Assembly: GCA_018806915.1 (NCBI GenBank)
Contig: JAGKQI010000021.1
Location: forward strand, 558,001 to 622,000
DNA length: 64,000 nucleotides
Origin: Phytophthora colocasiae
Taxonomy: Eukaryota; Oomycota; Peronosporomycetes; Peronosporales; Peronosporaceae
Reading direction: 5' to 3'
Position 1 is the first letter of the stretch; each line of letters starts with the position of its first letter. This document shows positions 20,610 through 30,226 of this stretch, piece after piece. The notes beneath the pieces are model-generated. The model saw only the letters and a program-made list of their open reading frames with translations. It was not told where the DNA came from and searched no databases. Made by a program: the position numbers and the translations under genes.

Positions 20610-20918
20610 ATGCAGTCTGCATCATCATTATGTAGAGTCATCGTGGCTTGTAGAGTGTGTAGTGTGTATGCAGGGATTGAAGACACTCGAGCGGAGTCCT
20701 GGAACTGTAGCCAAAATCGATTTGACAAAAGTGAGGTCTACAGTAGTACTACAAGTACATGTATTCAACATCTACCCGGTGCCGGAGACATTATGGCCAA
20801 CGGTTGGACACGGTGAGTGTCATCATTATTGCCGTTACGGTCCTGTTCGTCATCGATATTTTCGATACACAGATCTTACAGGAATTGCTGTCAACATTGA
20901 TTCCGCTACAGAGCTGTA

Positions 20919-22545
20919 CAGACAACGACACAAATACCCGGGCAACACAAAACCCGGGAACACGAGAAAATGCATTTATTTTGACCAATCCAATTGCTAG
21001 AAAAACACTATACATTACGAACCTTGAAAATGTAAAAATTGGATGGCCAGCAGCTAAAACGCCGGGGCACCGGCCAGTCCTACCACTGTATAAAATGCCG
21101 CGGAAGCAACACAGCTACACCGTAAAAGTGAAGCAGGAGGCGCTGGAATCCATCGAGCGGATCGGCTTGACCGCAACGGTCGCCGAGCTCGGGTACCCCC
21201 ATGGGACCGTGGACGGGTGGTGGCGGGCGCGTGACAAACTCCGGGCGTACATGGGAAACAAGTTGTCTAAGACGACAAAAGGGCAGGGGCGCAAGGAAAG
21301 CTTTCCGTTCACCCCAGCCCTTGTCACCTTCATGAAGGACACTCGCCGAGACGAAGAGGTAAGTTTTATCAGTCTTTACAATTGTTGAATTATTTATAAC
21401 GTAAATGTCTATGTAGTGGCTTACTACGTCCATAATGATAGGTTTTATAGAAGAGAACTTTGAAGAATGGCTAGAACAATATGAAGAAGGAAAGACGTCA
21501 CCACAGAGCTGTCGAAAAGCGCTGGAGAGACTACTGCAGAGAACAGCAAAACGGTAAATCACTTGTCTCAGTACATTTACAATTATATTAATACTAAAAA
21601 TGCTCTGTATTGTCATTATGTACTGTTTTAAGTTATGGGTTTTCGACACAAAAAGCTCAAGAAACGAAGTTGCCGTGCTTGGATCTATTACAGATCAAGC
21701 AGGACTTTGCTATTGAGTTTTGGTCTGTCTACAGCTCCTACTCACCATCCGAAATATACAATATGGACGAAACTGCAATTAATTTCGACATGCCGCCTGT
21801 AAGAATCTGGGGCGTCAAAGGAGAAGAGGGTCGGCAAAGGTCAAAGACCTCACGAAGCACTGCGGACGTATGACAGCAGTCCTGACAATACGAGCTGATG
21901 GTTTGTATACTTGGTTTTGTATATCTATTTTATTTTTAATAATATTTATTGTTTTAGGAAAAACTCCTATTCTTTTTCATTTTGAGAGGAAAATTGGGTG
22001 GCACGATTGATACCAAGGAGATCCGTACTCTTCCAAAAGGACACTTTTACACGGTACAAGAGGCTGGGTGGATGGATGCGGCAGGATGGCAATTTTATAA
22101 TAAAACCTCCTAAAGTATGAAATTGATGGCCCAGCCGTGCTTCTTGTGGACAACTTTGAGAGCCATGTGTCCGAGCAAGGTGTGCGAGTTGCCGTGGAAG
22201 AGTCCTGCGCTACTGTGGTCCCTTTACCCCCAAAAGCACTTCTGTTTGCCAGCCACTGGACGTCGGGGTAATGGGACCACTAAAAGCACGGATTAGAGGT
22301 TGCTTTACTTCTACAAAGAGCCTCTCTGCTCCTGAAAAACGTCTTAAAGCTATCAAGGATACAATCAAGGCGTGGGAAGAGTTTTCGGACGAGCTAGTAA
22401 TTCGTAGCTTCCAGACAGCTATTCCTAGGGTTGAATCAATGACAGTTTAATAAATGGATTTTTTATACTTTCCTTGAACTCTGTATTACCCAATCAGCGC
22501 ATTGTACTGTGGCCTGTTTGGCCCGTGTTTTTGTGTCGTTGTCTG
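20919..22545 (+). mobile_element. pogo-type DNA transposon (Tc1/mariner superfamily)
   Basis: 1627-bp element with terminal inverted repeats beginning CAGACAACGACACAAA (16 bp perfect, imperfect to about 28). It is flanked by the TA target duplication at 20917-20918 and 22546-22547. The transposase relic inside is of the pogo/DDE_1 type. It lies inside the third RxLR block, between the palindrome-arm repeat and the effector promoter. Confidence 0.9.
21095..22450 (+). pseudogene. pogo transposase, multi-exon, decayed
   Basis: Starts MPRKQHSYTVKVKQEAL with a helix-turn-helix DNA-binding segment (TVAELGYPHGTVDGWW). The catalytic part has IYNMDETAINFD (first Asp), LLVDNFESH (second Asp) and SVCQPLDVGVMGPLK (DDE_1 signature). 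Apparent GT-AG introns interrupt it: a GTAAGT at about 21358, one ending ...TTTTAAG near 21633, and GTTTGT...TTTTAG at about 21900-21958. Frameshifts (near 21980 and 22115) remain even after splicing, so this copy is inactive. Exon borders are provisional. Confidence 0.75.
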
Positions 22546-22712
22546 TAGTTGGTACGGGCTGGCTGTATGCTTTGGCTGCGCTACAGAGTGCCAATCCAAG
22601 GATAATCCCCTAAATCCAACGATACTTCGGAATCTGAAGTTCGGGTGTAGGTTGTACGCCTAAAATGTAAGCTTACCCGAAACTGCGAATCGAGACGCTG
22701 ACAAAACTGAAC

Positions 22713-22728
22713 GCTCACTCTACAATTT
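22713..22728 (+). promoter_or_regulatory. Oomycete initiator of RxLR copy 3
   Basis: GCTCACTCTACAATTT, identical to copy 1, 32 bp before the ATG. Confidence 0.7.
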
Positions 22729-22759
22729 CCTCTCTCGAGCCTTTATCCAAGACCAAACC

Positions 22760-23144
22760 ATGCGTTTCATTTACCCCCTTGTCGTTGCGGCTACTCTTCT
22801 ACTCTCAAGTCCTGGTGTCATCGGCTCTAAGCAGTCTACGGTAGCTGAGGCAAGTACTCAGACCAACTCGATCGATGTGGGTGGCGCGAAGAGATTCTTG
22901 CGGTCGGACAAGTGGATCAAGGACGACGACTCTACCGACTATGCTGAAGAGAGGGGGACAACTGCCAATATGGGGACAGCAGTCGAGAAACTGAAATCGC
23001 TGGCTGGATCTAGGCAAGTCACCAGGTCAGGTCAGAAAGATTAAATTACCCAAGGCTGGCTACTCAGGCACAAGACTAGACGACCTGGCCGACGAATATG
23101 CTGATGCGTACAGAGCGAGGTACAGCACTTTCAAAGGTCAGTAA
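22760..23144 (+). pseudogene. RxLR-dEER effector paralogue, frameshifted (copy 3)
   Basis: Signal peptide, RFLR (45-48) and EER (63-65) are intact and promoter and initiator are preserved. One extra A near 22993-22996, relative to copy 1, shifts the frame in the C-terminal domain. Translation would end at 23044 after 94 codons. The homologous C-terminal coding sequence continues in another frame to a stop at 23142-23144. The product would be secreted and carry the translocation motif but lack its effector domain. Either a recent pseudogene or a truncated allele. Confidence 0.85.
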
Positions 23145-24462
23145 CTCCGCAGAATTGAATTCTGAAGAGCATGTGCTGAGTCGGAAAGAGGACAATAGAA
23201 GACTTTTATTTGGGAAAATGAAAAAACAGCGCTGTCAACCACTATGCTTGATACATCTCCCATGTTGTTGTGTTACCGATTTTGAGTATTTATCTTTGTG
23301 GTCATGAATATCATTTTTTTTGAAAGATAAGAAAGCGACGTTAACTTTGGTATGTTGATGATTAGTAAAGACAACTCAGCTTCTCCTTTATTTTTTCTCT
23401 CTAAACCTACCACCGCTAGCTCCCTTTACCCACTTTCAGGTGTATGGAGTTCGGCGAAAATGCTCCTTTAAGACGGTCCAAGTGTGAGAAAAGAACATGA
23501 TGAAGAGATGAGTGACCAGAATTCGCTTGGTATTGAAGACAGAGACATTATCCCCTACATGGAGGTGAAGCAGGTCTCGATCTTCAAGGCCACTGACGTT
23601 CATAGGGAGGAAGACATCGACATACGCTACAAACAACATCATAACCCCCACAAGAGCCACACACTGGAATGACCTGCACCTTGGAGAACTTCAACTATCA
23701 ACGAACAGGAGGCGTCGTCCAGTAGCTCATCCAAACAAACCAGAGGAAGGTGCTGAGTACTGCCCAACACCGGTCAACATGGTCTGCCTACACAAAAAAC
23801 ATGCTACTGAGCAGTGCATCATGGAGAAGACGAAACCGAAGTTATGGAGCAACAATGCACGTAGCATATCTCGTTGACTGGCCTGACACAAGCAAAGATC
23901 GAGACGAAGATGACGCTGAACACAAGCCCTGTTCTATCGATTCCTCTCCGCCTGAGTGAGGCTAGAGTCAGTGTTGCGAAGGTCAATGCGAGTCCAACAG
24001 CCCCCAGTAACGTAGATCCCGAGCTGTTTGAACGTGCTGACATGTCCTGGAGCAGCGACTGGCCATGATTTTTAGCGCTGTATTTCGTGCGTCGAGAACG
24101 TTATGTCGCAGTGCCACGAATGTGCTGTATCGTGGCTACCTGCAATGGACATTTCCGGGGCTGAACTGCTCAATTGTTTGTGCAAAACGTGGTTCCTTCT
24201 GCTCAATCCAAGACACGTCTCAGATCCGCACAGTTTTACTGTCGCCCGGCAGCGTCGGGTGTGGGTCTTCCGACTCCCAAACAACGGCAGAAAACCAGAT
24301 GAGGGGTGTTTGGACAGCGCTCAACGTCGTCACACACGGAAAACGACCATATCAGTGTTTCAGTCCGAGAGAAGACGAATCTTTGGAGTGATTTCGTTCC
24401 TGGCACGATTCGGGATGAAGTGAAACATACTACAGTAGTAGTACATTTTACCATTCAGGAAA
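23145..24462. other. Flank of the RxLR block, no firm gene
   Basis: To about 23475 this matches the 3' flank of RxLR copy 2; the homology ends at GAAAATGCTCCTTT, exactly where the truncated membrane-protein copy starts in block 2. From 23475 to 24440 only short ORFs are seen. One stretch (CPTPVNMVCLHKKHATEQC) has a Cys/His spacing that could come from a gag-like protein. I do not call a gene. Confidence 0.5.
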
Positions 24463-25850
24463 CTAGTTAAGGCTCTTTTCTTCTTGTGGTTGGACTTCTA
24501 CCTTGCGGATCCGGGCGATAAAGAGACCACTGGTGTTTTGTGACGGTGTAAATCGGAGTGTTCCCGGTATTTTCCCTTCCTGTAAATTCCACGTCAGCTT
24601 GATCATTTAAAACAGAAGACATAGGAAAATCGTAAGCTTTACCTTGCAGGGAATACCATCAACGCAGACAATCGAATCCAGTGTAGCTAATGGTTCGTCC
24701 TTGAGGAACTCCGCCACGATGTCTTCGTTCTGCTTCACGGATAAACTGCATGTGCTGTAGATCATCATCCCTCCAGGTCTTAGTAAGCTGAAGCCGTTCC
24801 GAATGAGTCCGTGCTGCAGCTTCAAGATCCGTTCAACCTCACTGGGATTTAAATGATCACGGACGTATTCCTCCCACTTTTGAGCAGTATCCAACCGCTG
24901 CAAATGACGAATAGATCCATCGTGCGTACATTCAGCATCCACCAGCACTTTATCGTACAGTGTCGAGTCCAGAACCAGCAGCTTCTGGCGCTTGGCATCT
25001 CGAGCACGAGCACTTTTGTTCTTGCGCTTACGCATTCGGTCTTTTGGTGCTCGAGCTGCAATCTCCTCAGTATCAAGTAGTGTCTCCATGCCGTCAACAT
25101 GTGCACACTCCGTCTTCGGTCCGATGTTGAACATCCTCCCGTCTGCGTGGAAGAGTCTGCACCTCCAGCTCTTGTCTTTGGCTTCATTTTCGGGCTGGAA
25201 GAGCTGATACTTATGCACCAGTTGCTTACAGGCTCCCAGTCTCGAGCGAGAGAAGTCCACACCTGTTACACTGCCTCGGAGCTCCAGGAGGTCGGCGATC
25301 ATGGTCAATTTGGCTCCAGGAGCACAGCACAAGTCCAGCACGTGCTCTCCTGGTTGAATTTCCAACAGAGTCACAGCGTATCCAGATGAAATGTCGATAC
25401 CGTAGACCTGTCCAGTCTTGTACAGATCCATCCGAGCCAATGGAGCAGTCATTGGCAAGGAATAGAAGCCTGGAAGCCAGTCAACAGGTTTTGGCTGAAG
25501 GTTGCTGAGAGCTTTTGAGTCGTTTTCTCCTGCTTCTAGGGATAAATTAGCAGCAATTTGCTGTAGTCTAGGTTCTTCATCCTTGTGGCTACTGTTGCCA
25601 GCTTGTTTCTTTAGTCTAAAGAGGTAAGGACATGAATAAATGAAGACATTTGTGAGTTTTTGACTTGGAATGATACACAACTTTAGGCGACTGTATCTCC
25701 GCACCGAAAGAAACGCAGTGACTCTCCACTTGTTGAAGGGTTAAGAAGGTCTTTCGTATCCACCTCGTGGTCTTTTAGAAAGCGTAGGAAGCCTGAGGCC
25801 TCCCACACGGCTTGGTCATCCCAGGGCACCTTCTTGTCTTGCTCTGCCAT
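24463..25850 (-). CDS. RNA cytosine-5 methyltransferase, NOL1/NOP2/Sun (RsmB) family
   Basis: Three exons on the minus strand: 25705-25850, 24643-25615 and 24463-24579 (introns of 89 and 63 bp), giving about 411 aa. Exon 1 begins MAEQDKKVPWDD. The core has the SAM-binding motif VLDLCCAPGAKLTMIADLL, then VTGVDFSRSRL, motif IV as VDAECTHDGS (usual DAPC; Cys kept) and motif VI YSTCSLSVKQNEDIV with the catalytic Cys. The last exon adds LRFTPSQNTSGLFIARIRKV, the usual C-terminal strand. A Lys/Arg-rich insert (RMRKRKNKSARARDAKRQK) is unusual and may bind RNA or target the nucleus. The first donor (GTGCGG) is weak. Which NSUN subtype is not clear. Confidence 0.82.
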
Positions 25851-26145
25851 CGAATTAAAACTGCATCAGTTTTGTCTAACTCACTACAGTTTATGCTAAT
25901 TCATAGTACTCGAAAATTTTACTACAACTACTCGAAAACTTTCCCTACTTCTCTAATCTTTTTGATTAGCCCGCAAAGTTTTTTGTCATAAGCCACACAC
26001 TAAGTTCACTTGTTTTAACTAAGTTCAATACAAAATGTTATCTAACTATTGAAATACTGTACTAATTCCGTGATGGGGCGCAAAGAGATCCAAAGCCATT
26101 CGTGCATCAGATCTGAAAAAAACAAGACCAAACACTGACCCAAAC
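25851..26145. promoter_or_regulatory. Shared divergent promoter region
   Basis: 295-bp AT-rich interval between the divergent methyltransferase and argininosuccinate lyase genes. It probably holds both promoters. No clear initiator match. Confidence 0.4.
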
Positions 26146-27531
26146 ATGACCGAGGCACCGAAGGAAGCCAAGAAGCTCTGGGGCGGCCGTTTCCGCGGCA
26201 ACGTGGACCCCGTCATGAACAAGTTCAACGAGTCGCTGAGCGTGGACAAGCGCATGTGGCGCGTGGACTTGGACGGCAGCCAGGCTTACGCGCGCGCTCT
26301 GGAGCGTTCAGGCGTGCTGACGACCACCGAGGCGGACGAGATCGTGGCTGGCTTGGACCAAGTGGGCGAGGAATGGGCCAACGGCAGCTTCCAGCCGAAG
26401 GACGGCGACGAGGACATCCACACAGCCAATGAGCGTCGTTTGACGGAGCTTATTGGTGCTGTAGGAGGAAAACTGCACACGGGTCGCAGCCGTAACGACC
26501 AGGTGGCCACGGACGTGCGGCTGTACTTGAAGCGCACTATTGTGGGCATCCAGGACGGACTGAAGGAGCTCATTGGCACGGCCAATCAACTAGCAGAGCA
26601 CAACATCGACCTGCTCATGCCTGGTTTCACGCACCTTCAGCCTGCGCAGCCGTTGCGCTTCTCCCACTGGGTGTTGAGCCACGGTGCTGCTCTGTTGAGA
26701 GATGCGGACCGTCTGGCTGATCTCACCAAGCGCGTGGACTACATGCCGCTGGGTAATGGCGCGCTGGCCGGCAACTCGTTCGGATTGGACCGTGAAGCTT
26801 TGGCCAAGTCGCTCGGCTTTGCCAACGTCACGCCCAACAGTCTGGACGGTGTGTGCGACCGTGACTTCATCGCTGAGTTCCTCTTCTGGGCGTCGATGCT
26901 CATGGTGCACCTGTCGCAGATGTCTGAGGACCTGATCATCTACAACACGCTTAAGTTCGTGACGATGGCCGATGCCTACAGCACGGGCAGCTCCCTCATG
27001 CCGCAGAAGAAGAACCCGGACGCACTCGAGCTGCTTCGTGGCAAGAGCGGCACAGTCATTGGCCGTCTCAACGGCTTCCTCGTCACGCTCAAGGGTCTGC
27101 CGCGCTCGTACAACAAGGACCTGCAGGAGGACAAGACGGCGCTGTTCGACGTCGTGGACACCATCCAGGACTGCCTGCAGATCGCCACGGGCGTGCTGGC
27201 TACCATGACTCCGCACGGCGACAAGATGCGCAGCTTCCTCGTCACGGAGATGCTGGCCACGGACTTGGCTGAGTACCTGGTGCGCAAGGGCGTCCCCTTC
27301 CGTGAGACTCACCACGTCGCCGGCGCGGCTGTGCGTCTGGCTGAAGACAAGAACAAGGCGCTGAGCGCGCTCACGTTCGAGGAGCTGTCGACGCTGCACC
27401 CCAAGTTCGAGCAGGATGTGCTGGAGGTCTGGAACTTCGACGTCAGCGTCGAGCGCAAGAACGTTACGGGCGGCACCAGCAAAAGCGCCGTGCAGAAGCA
27501 GATCGCCGACATCAAGGCGTGGCTCGCCTAA
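26146..27531 (+). CDS. ASL: Argininosuccinate lyase
   Basis: 461-aa single-exon enzyme of the fumarase/aspartase superfamily. It splits argininosuccinate to arginine and fumarate, the last step of arginine synthesis. Visible are LWGGRF at the N-terminus, HTGRSRNDQVATD (about 106-118), GFTHLQPAQP (substrate-binding His-Leu-Gln loop), and the signature GSSLMPQKKNPD at about 281-292, whose flexible loop carries the catalytic Ser. Length equals that of bacterial and eukaryotic ASL. Codon use is markedly GC-rich compared with the neighbouring intergenic DNA, as for highly expressed oomycete genes. No targeting sequence is seen, so it is probably cytosolic. Confidence 0.97.
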   Translation: MTEAPKEAKKLWGGRFRGNVDPVMNKFNESLSVDKRMWRVDLDGSQAYARALERSGVLTTTEADEIVAGLDQVGEEWANGSFQPKDGDEDIHTANERRLTELIGAVGGKLHTGRSRNDQVATDVRLYLKRTIVGIQDGLKELIGTANQLAEHNIDLLMPGFTHLQPAQPLRFSHWVLSHGAALLRDADRLADLTKRVDYMPLGNGALAGNSFGLDREALAKSLGFANVTPNSLDGVCDRDFIAEFLFWASMLMVHLSQMSEDLIIYNTLKFVTMADAYSTGSSLMPQKKNPDALELLRGKSGTVIGRLNGFLVTLKGLPRSYNKDLQEDKTALFDVVDTIQDCLQIATGVLATMTPHGDKMRSFLVTEMLATDLAEYLVRKGVPFRETHHVAGAAVRLAEDKNKALSALTFEELSTLHPKFEQDVLEVWNFDVSVERKNVTGGTSKSAVQKQIADIKAWLA

Positions 27532-27791
27532 CTCCAAGGAGCGTAGACAGTCTACGTCCACTTTTCACGGGCCAATACAGCCACATCGTTTATAAAACTC
27601 TTCCACCTGTACTTGTCCAAACAACCAGAATCAAGAGCCCAACGTCCATGCTCGTTCACTATATTCTCAGCTTCTCTTCTAATCTCTTGTAGAAAATCGA
27701 CTCAGCTCTTCTTCCCCTCCAGCTCAGTGTCCCCTGCACAGCCACACAAAATCCACAGGTCAGTTTTATCCTGTTCAACAGCCTAACAGTC

Positions 27792-28094
27792 TTAAAAAAC
27801 AGCGTACGATCGTTTGCGACGCAGAATAAAGTCGATCATGGAGCCCACGCGGCGGTTGGCGCGACGGATGTTCTGCTCCTCGGCTTTGCGTTTGCGTTTC
27901 TGCCACTTTTTCTCGTGGAATCTCTTGAGCGCCAGCGTCTTGAGCGTTCCGTCCTCCGCCAGGATCGTCTGCATGCGGCTGGCTACACGAGCCGCGTCTT
28001 GGCCTTCGTGCACCTTCGCCCATAGAGAACGCTGCTGCTGGCCCAGCATAGCCGTCGGGCGGCGAGCCACCGAGCGCATCAGAGCCGACATCAT
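27792..28094 (-). CDS. MRPS21: Mitochondrial ribosomal protein bS21m
   Basis: 100-aa basic protein. The first about 25 residues (MMSALMRSVARRPTAMLGQQQ) look like a mitochondrial presequence. The rest, especially LKTLALKRFHEKKWQKRKRK and RVGSMIDFILRRKR, resembles the bS21 family of the small ribosomal subunit (compare the NFLMRKNR tail of animal MRPS21). Two adjacent ATGs (28094 and 28091) are possible starts. It is head-to-head with YJU2, with 133 bp between starts. Confidence 0.78.
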   Translation of the reverse strand: MMSALMRSVARRPTAMLGQQQRSLWAKVHEGQDAARVASRMQTILAEDGTLKTLALKRFHEKKWQKRKRKAEEQNIRRANRRVGSMIDFILRRKRSYAVF

Positions 28095-28176
28095 CTTGGT
28101 CGATTTAAATCTGTGGCTGCTAAAAGCCTCATTTTACTACTCTGCCTTTTAATCAGAGTGGTAAAATAGGGTAATA

Positions 28177-28204
28177 ATTCCTACTCTGATTTAAGAGTAG
28201 GAAT
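28177..28204. other. Hairpin in the bS21m/YJU2 divergent promoter
   Basis: ATTCCTACTCT and its exact complement around a 6-nt loop, ending 23 bp before the YJU2 start. A partial third copy (AATCAGAGT) lies at 28151. It could be a protein-binding site or a leader hairpin. Confidence 0.55.
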
Positions 28205-28227
28205 AATTTAGAGACGTTTAAGACCTA

Positions 28228-29049
28228 ATGGGCGAGCGTAAGGTGCTGAATAAATACTTCCCTCCGGACTTCGATCCGTCGTTGATCCCGCGGCGTAAGA
28301 AGCCTAAGAATGAGCAGATTGAAGTGCGTATGATGTTGCCCTTCTCTATTCAATGTGCGACTTGTGGCGAGTACATGTACAGAGGAAAGAAGTTTAATTC
28401 GCGGAAGGAGGAGGTTTTAGAGGAGAATTACCACGGAATCCGCATCTACCGCTTCTACATCAAGTGCATCACATGTTCGTCGGAAATAACCTTTAAAACA
28501 GACCCCAAGCGCGGTGACTACGTGGCTGAACATGGCTGTCAACGTAATTTTGAGCCTTGGAGAGAGACTGAAGAGCAGGAGGAAGCGGCTTTAGCTCAAC
28601 GCACCGAAGAGGAGAAAGGAGACGCCATGAAGGCGCTGGAGAACCGCACACTGGATTCCAAGAGGGAGATGGACATTCTAGATGCTCTGGACGAGATTAA
28701 AGCCATCAACCAACGTCACGCCAAGGTGGACACGGACAAATTGTTACAGCAACATGCTGATGAAGGGAAATTGAGTAAGGAGGAGCAGGAGAAGCAGTTA
28801 GAGGAGGATCGGCAGGAAGCACATCGCGTGTTTGAACAGAAGCAGAAAGAGAAGAAGAATACACTCAAGAGACCTGTAACTGACGAGAGAGATGACAAGA
28901 AGGATACAGCTGCTGCACCTCCAATCAAACTGGCAGTGACGATCAAGAAGAAAACTACTGTAGCTGCAAAGAAGAAGAAAGTGAAGACCAAAGCACCGGT
29001 CAAACCTGTAGCCTTGGTGGCAGACTACAGTGACAGCAGCGATGAATAA
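28228..29049 (+). CDS. YJU2: Splicing factor YJU2/CCDC94 (CWC16 family)
   Basis: 273-aa protein starting MGERKVLNKYFPPDFDP, the conserved N-terminus of YJU2, which acts in the catalytic step-1 spliceosome (NineTeen-associated). A zinc-binding core (CATCGEYMYRGKKFNSRKE and FYIKCITCSSEITFKTDP) is followed by GCQRNFEPWRE, then coiled coil (about 115-205) and a Lys/Ala-rich tail ending in DYSDSSDE. Intronless. Tail-to-tail with GET3 (61 bp between stops). Confidence 0.92.
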   Translation: MGERKVLNKYFPPDFDPSLIPRRKKPKNEQIEVRMMLPFSIQCATCGEYMYRGKKFNSRKEEVLEENYHGIRIYRFYIKCITCSSEITFKTDPKRGDYVAEHGCQRNFEPWRETEEQEEAALAQRTEEEKGDAMKALENRTLDSKREMDILDALDEIKAINQRHAKVDTDKLLQQHADEGKLSKEEQEKQLEEDRQEAHRVFEQKQKEKKNTLKRPVTDERDDKKDTAAAPPIKLAVTIKKKTTVAAKKKKVKTKAPVKPVALVADYSDSSDE

Positions 29050-29110
29050 GGTGAAGATCTAGACGTGTTGAAACTCTACTCTCTTCTTTTCCCGTTCAGG
29101 TATCGTATCG

Positions 29111-30226
29111 TTACTGACTGGGCTCATACGGTGCCAGTAGGTTCTCCGAGAACGCCTTGAGCGACGGCACACCACGCACTTCCTCCGTCAGCAACGGCAT
29201 CTCAACGACGTGGAAATCCTCGTACAGGTCGTAGATCTGGTCAATGTACTTCTGCTGCATCTTCTGGCGGGCACCACAGCTCTTGCACGACGAACCTTCT
29301 TCAGGATAGAGCACCTGGTTCACCACGACGTTGTGCACGTCGATCTCGTACTTTGTGAGCTCCTGAACGAGTCGCTCGGTCTCGTATAGCGACAAGAACT
29401 CGGGGATGCACACGCACACAAATGTAGTACGTTCCGGGTCCTTGAACTGGGCGTTCACCTTCTGGATAACTTCGCGAGTCTGCTCCAGTTTGCCCAGCAA
29501 CATCTCCTGCGAAGGTAAAGCCCCACCTAGCAATGCCGAAACTTGAGAGAACATGCCCGAGAACTGGTTCTTGAGCGACAAAATCTTGTCAAAAGCCTTA
29601 TCCAGCGCCGTGGGGAAGCTCAGTAGACGTAGTGTGTGACCCGTGGGGGCCGTGTCGAACACGATGACCGAGTAGTCCATGTTCTGCACCTGCTTCATGA
29701 GCTCAGCGAAGCTCATGGCCTCGTCGATACCGGGGATGGAGTTGGTCAGGTCCTTCATGAACGAAGCCATGCCCGAGTTGTCCTGCACGCCGTCAGCGTT
29801 CATCTCCTCCAACTATTGATGGCATACAAGTATTTAATACGTTAGAATAAGGTGGAACAAGTGTAGGTAGAGTCACGTACATCGACGTTGGGGTCGATCT
29901 CCATGACTGCCAGGTTAGAGAATCCATTGACTGGAGTCGGTTCACGTGTAAATTTCTGTCCGAATGCGTCACTGCAGTATACAAAGTTAAGGGATTGTAG
30001 AGGTAGAGTGGAAGGTAGAACAAAGAGAGAACCTCAGGTTGTGCGCTGGATCCGTCGAAACGATCAGAACCTTCTCGCGCTGCGCTGCCAACTGGATGGC
30101 CAGGCAGCAGGACGTGGTGGTCTTACCCACACCGCCCTTTCCGCCAACGAAGATCCACTGCAGCGACTTCTGCGCCACCAGGTTGCGTAGACTCGCCTCG
30201 GGAACGTCCACTAGTTCTTCCGCCAT
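29111..30226 (-). CDS. GET3: GET3/TRC40 ATPase for tail-anchored proteins
   Basis: Three exons on the minus strand: 30033-30226, 29881-29971 and 29111-29812, joined across introns of 61 and 68 bp to give 328 aa. The deviant P-loop [10 protein letters not shown] is at about residues 28-37. The first intron falls inside the A-loop, and splicing restores the family motif DPAHNLSDAFGQ. Also present are [13 protein letters not shown], the Met-rich client-binding helices, and the CxxC zinc motif [10 protein letters not shown] that holds the dimer. In the family it is a cytosolic ATPase delivering tail-anchored proteins to the ER GET1/GET2 receptor. Donor sites are GTTCTC and GTACGT. Confidence 0.94.

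Noticed and set aside
26590..27561. 323-codon ORF antisense to argininosuccinate lyase
   Set aside because: It mirrors a GC-rich coding frame; His/Gln/Val/Leu-rich composition with no domain. Shadow ORF.
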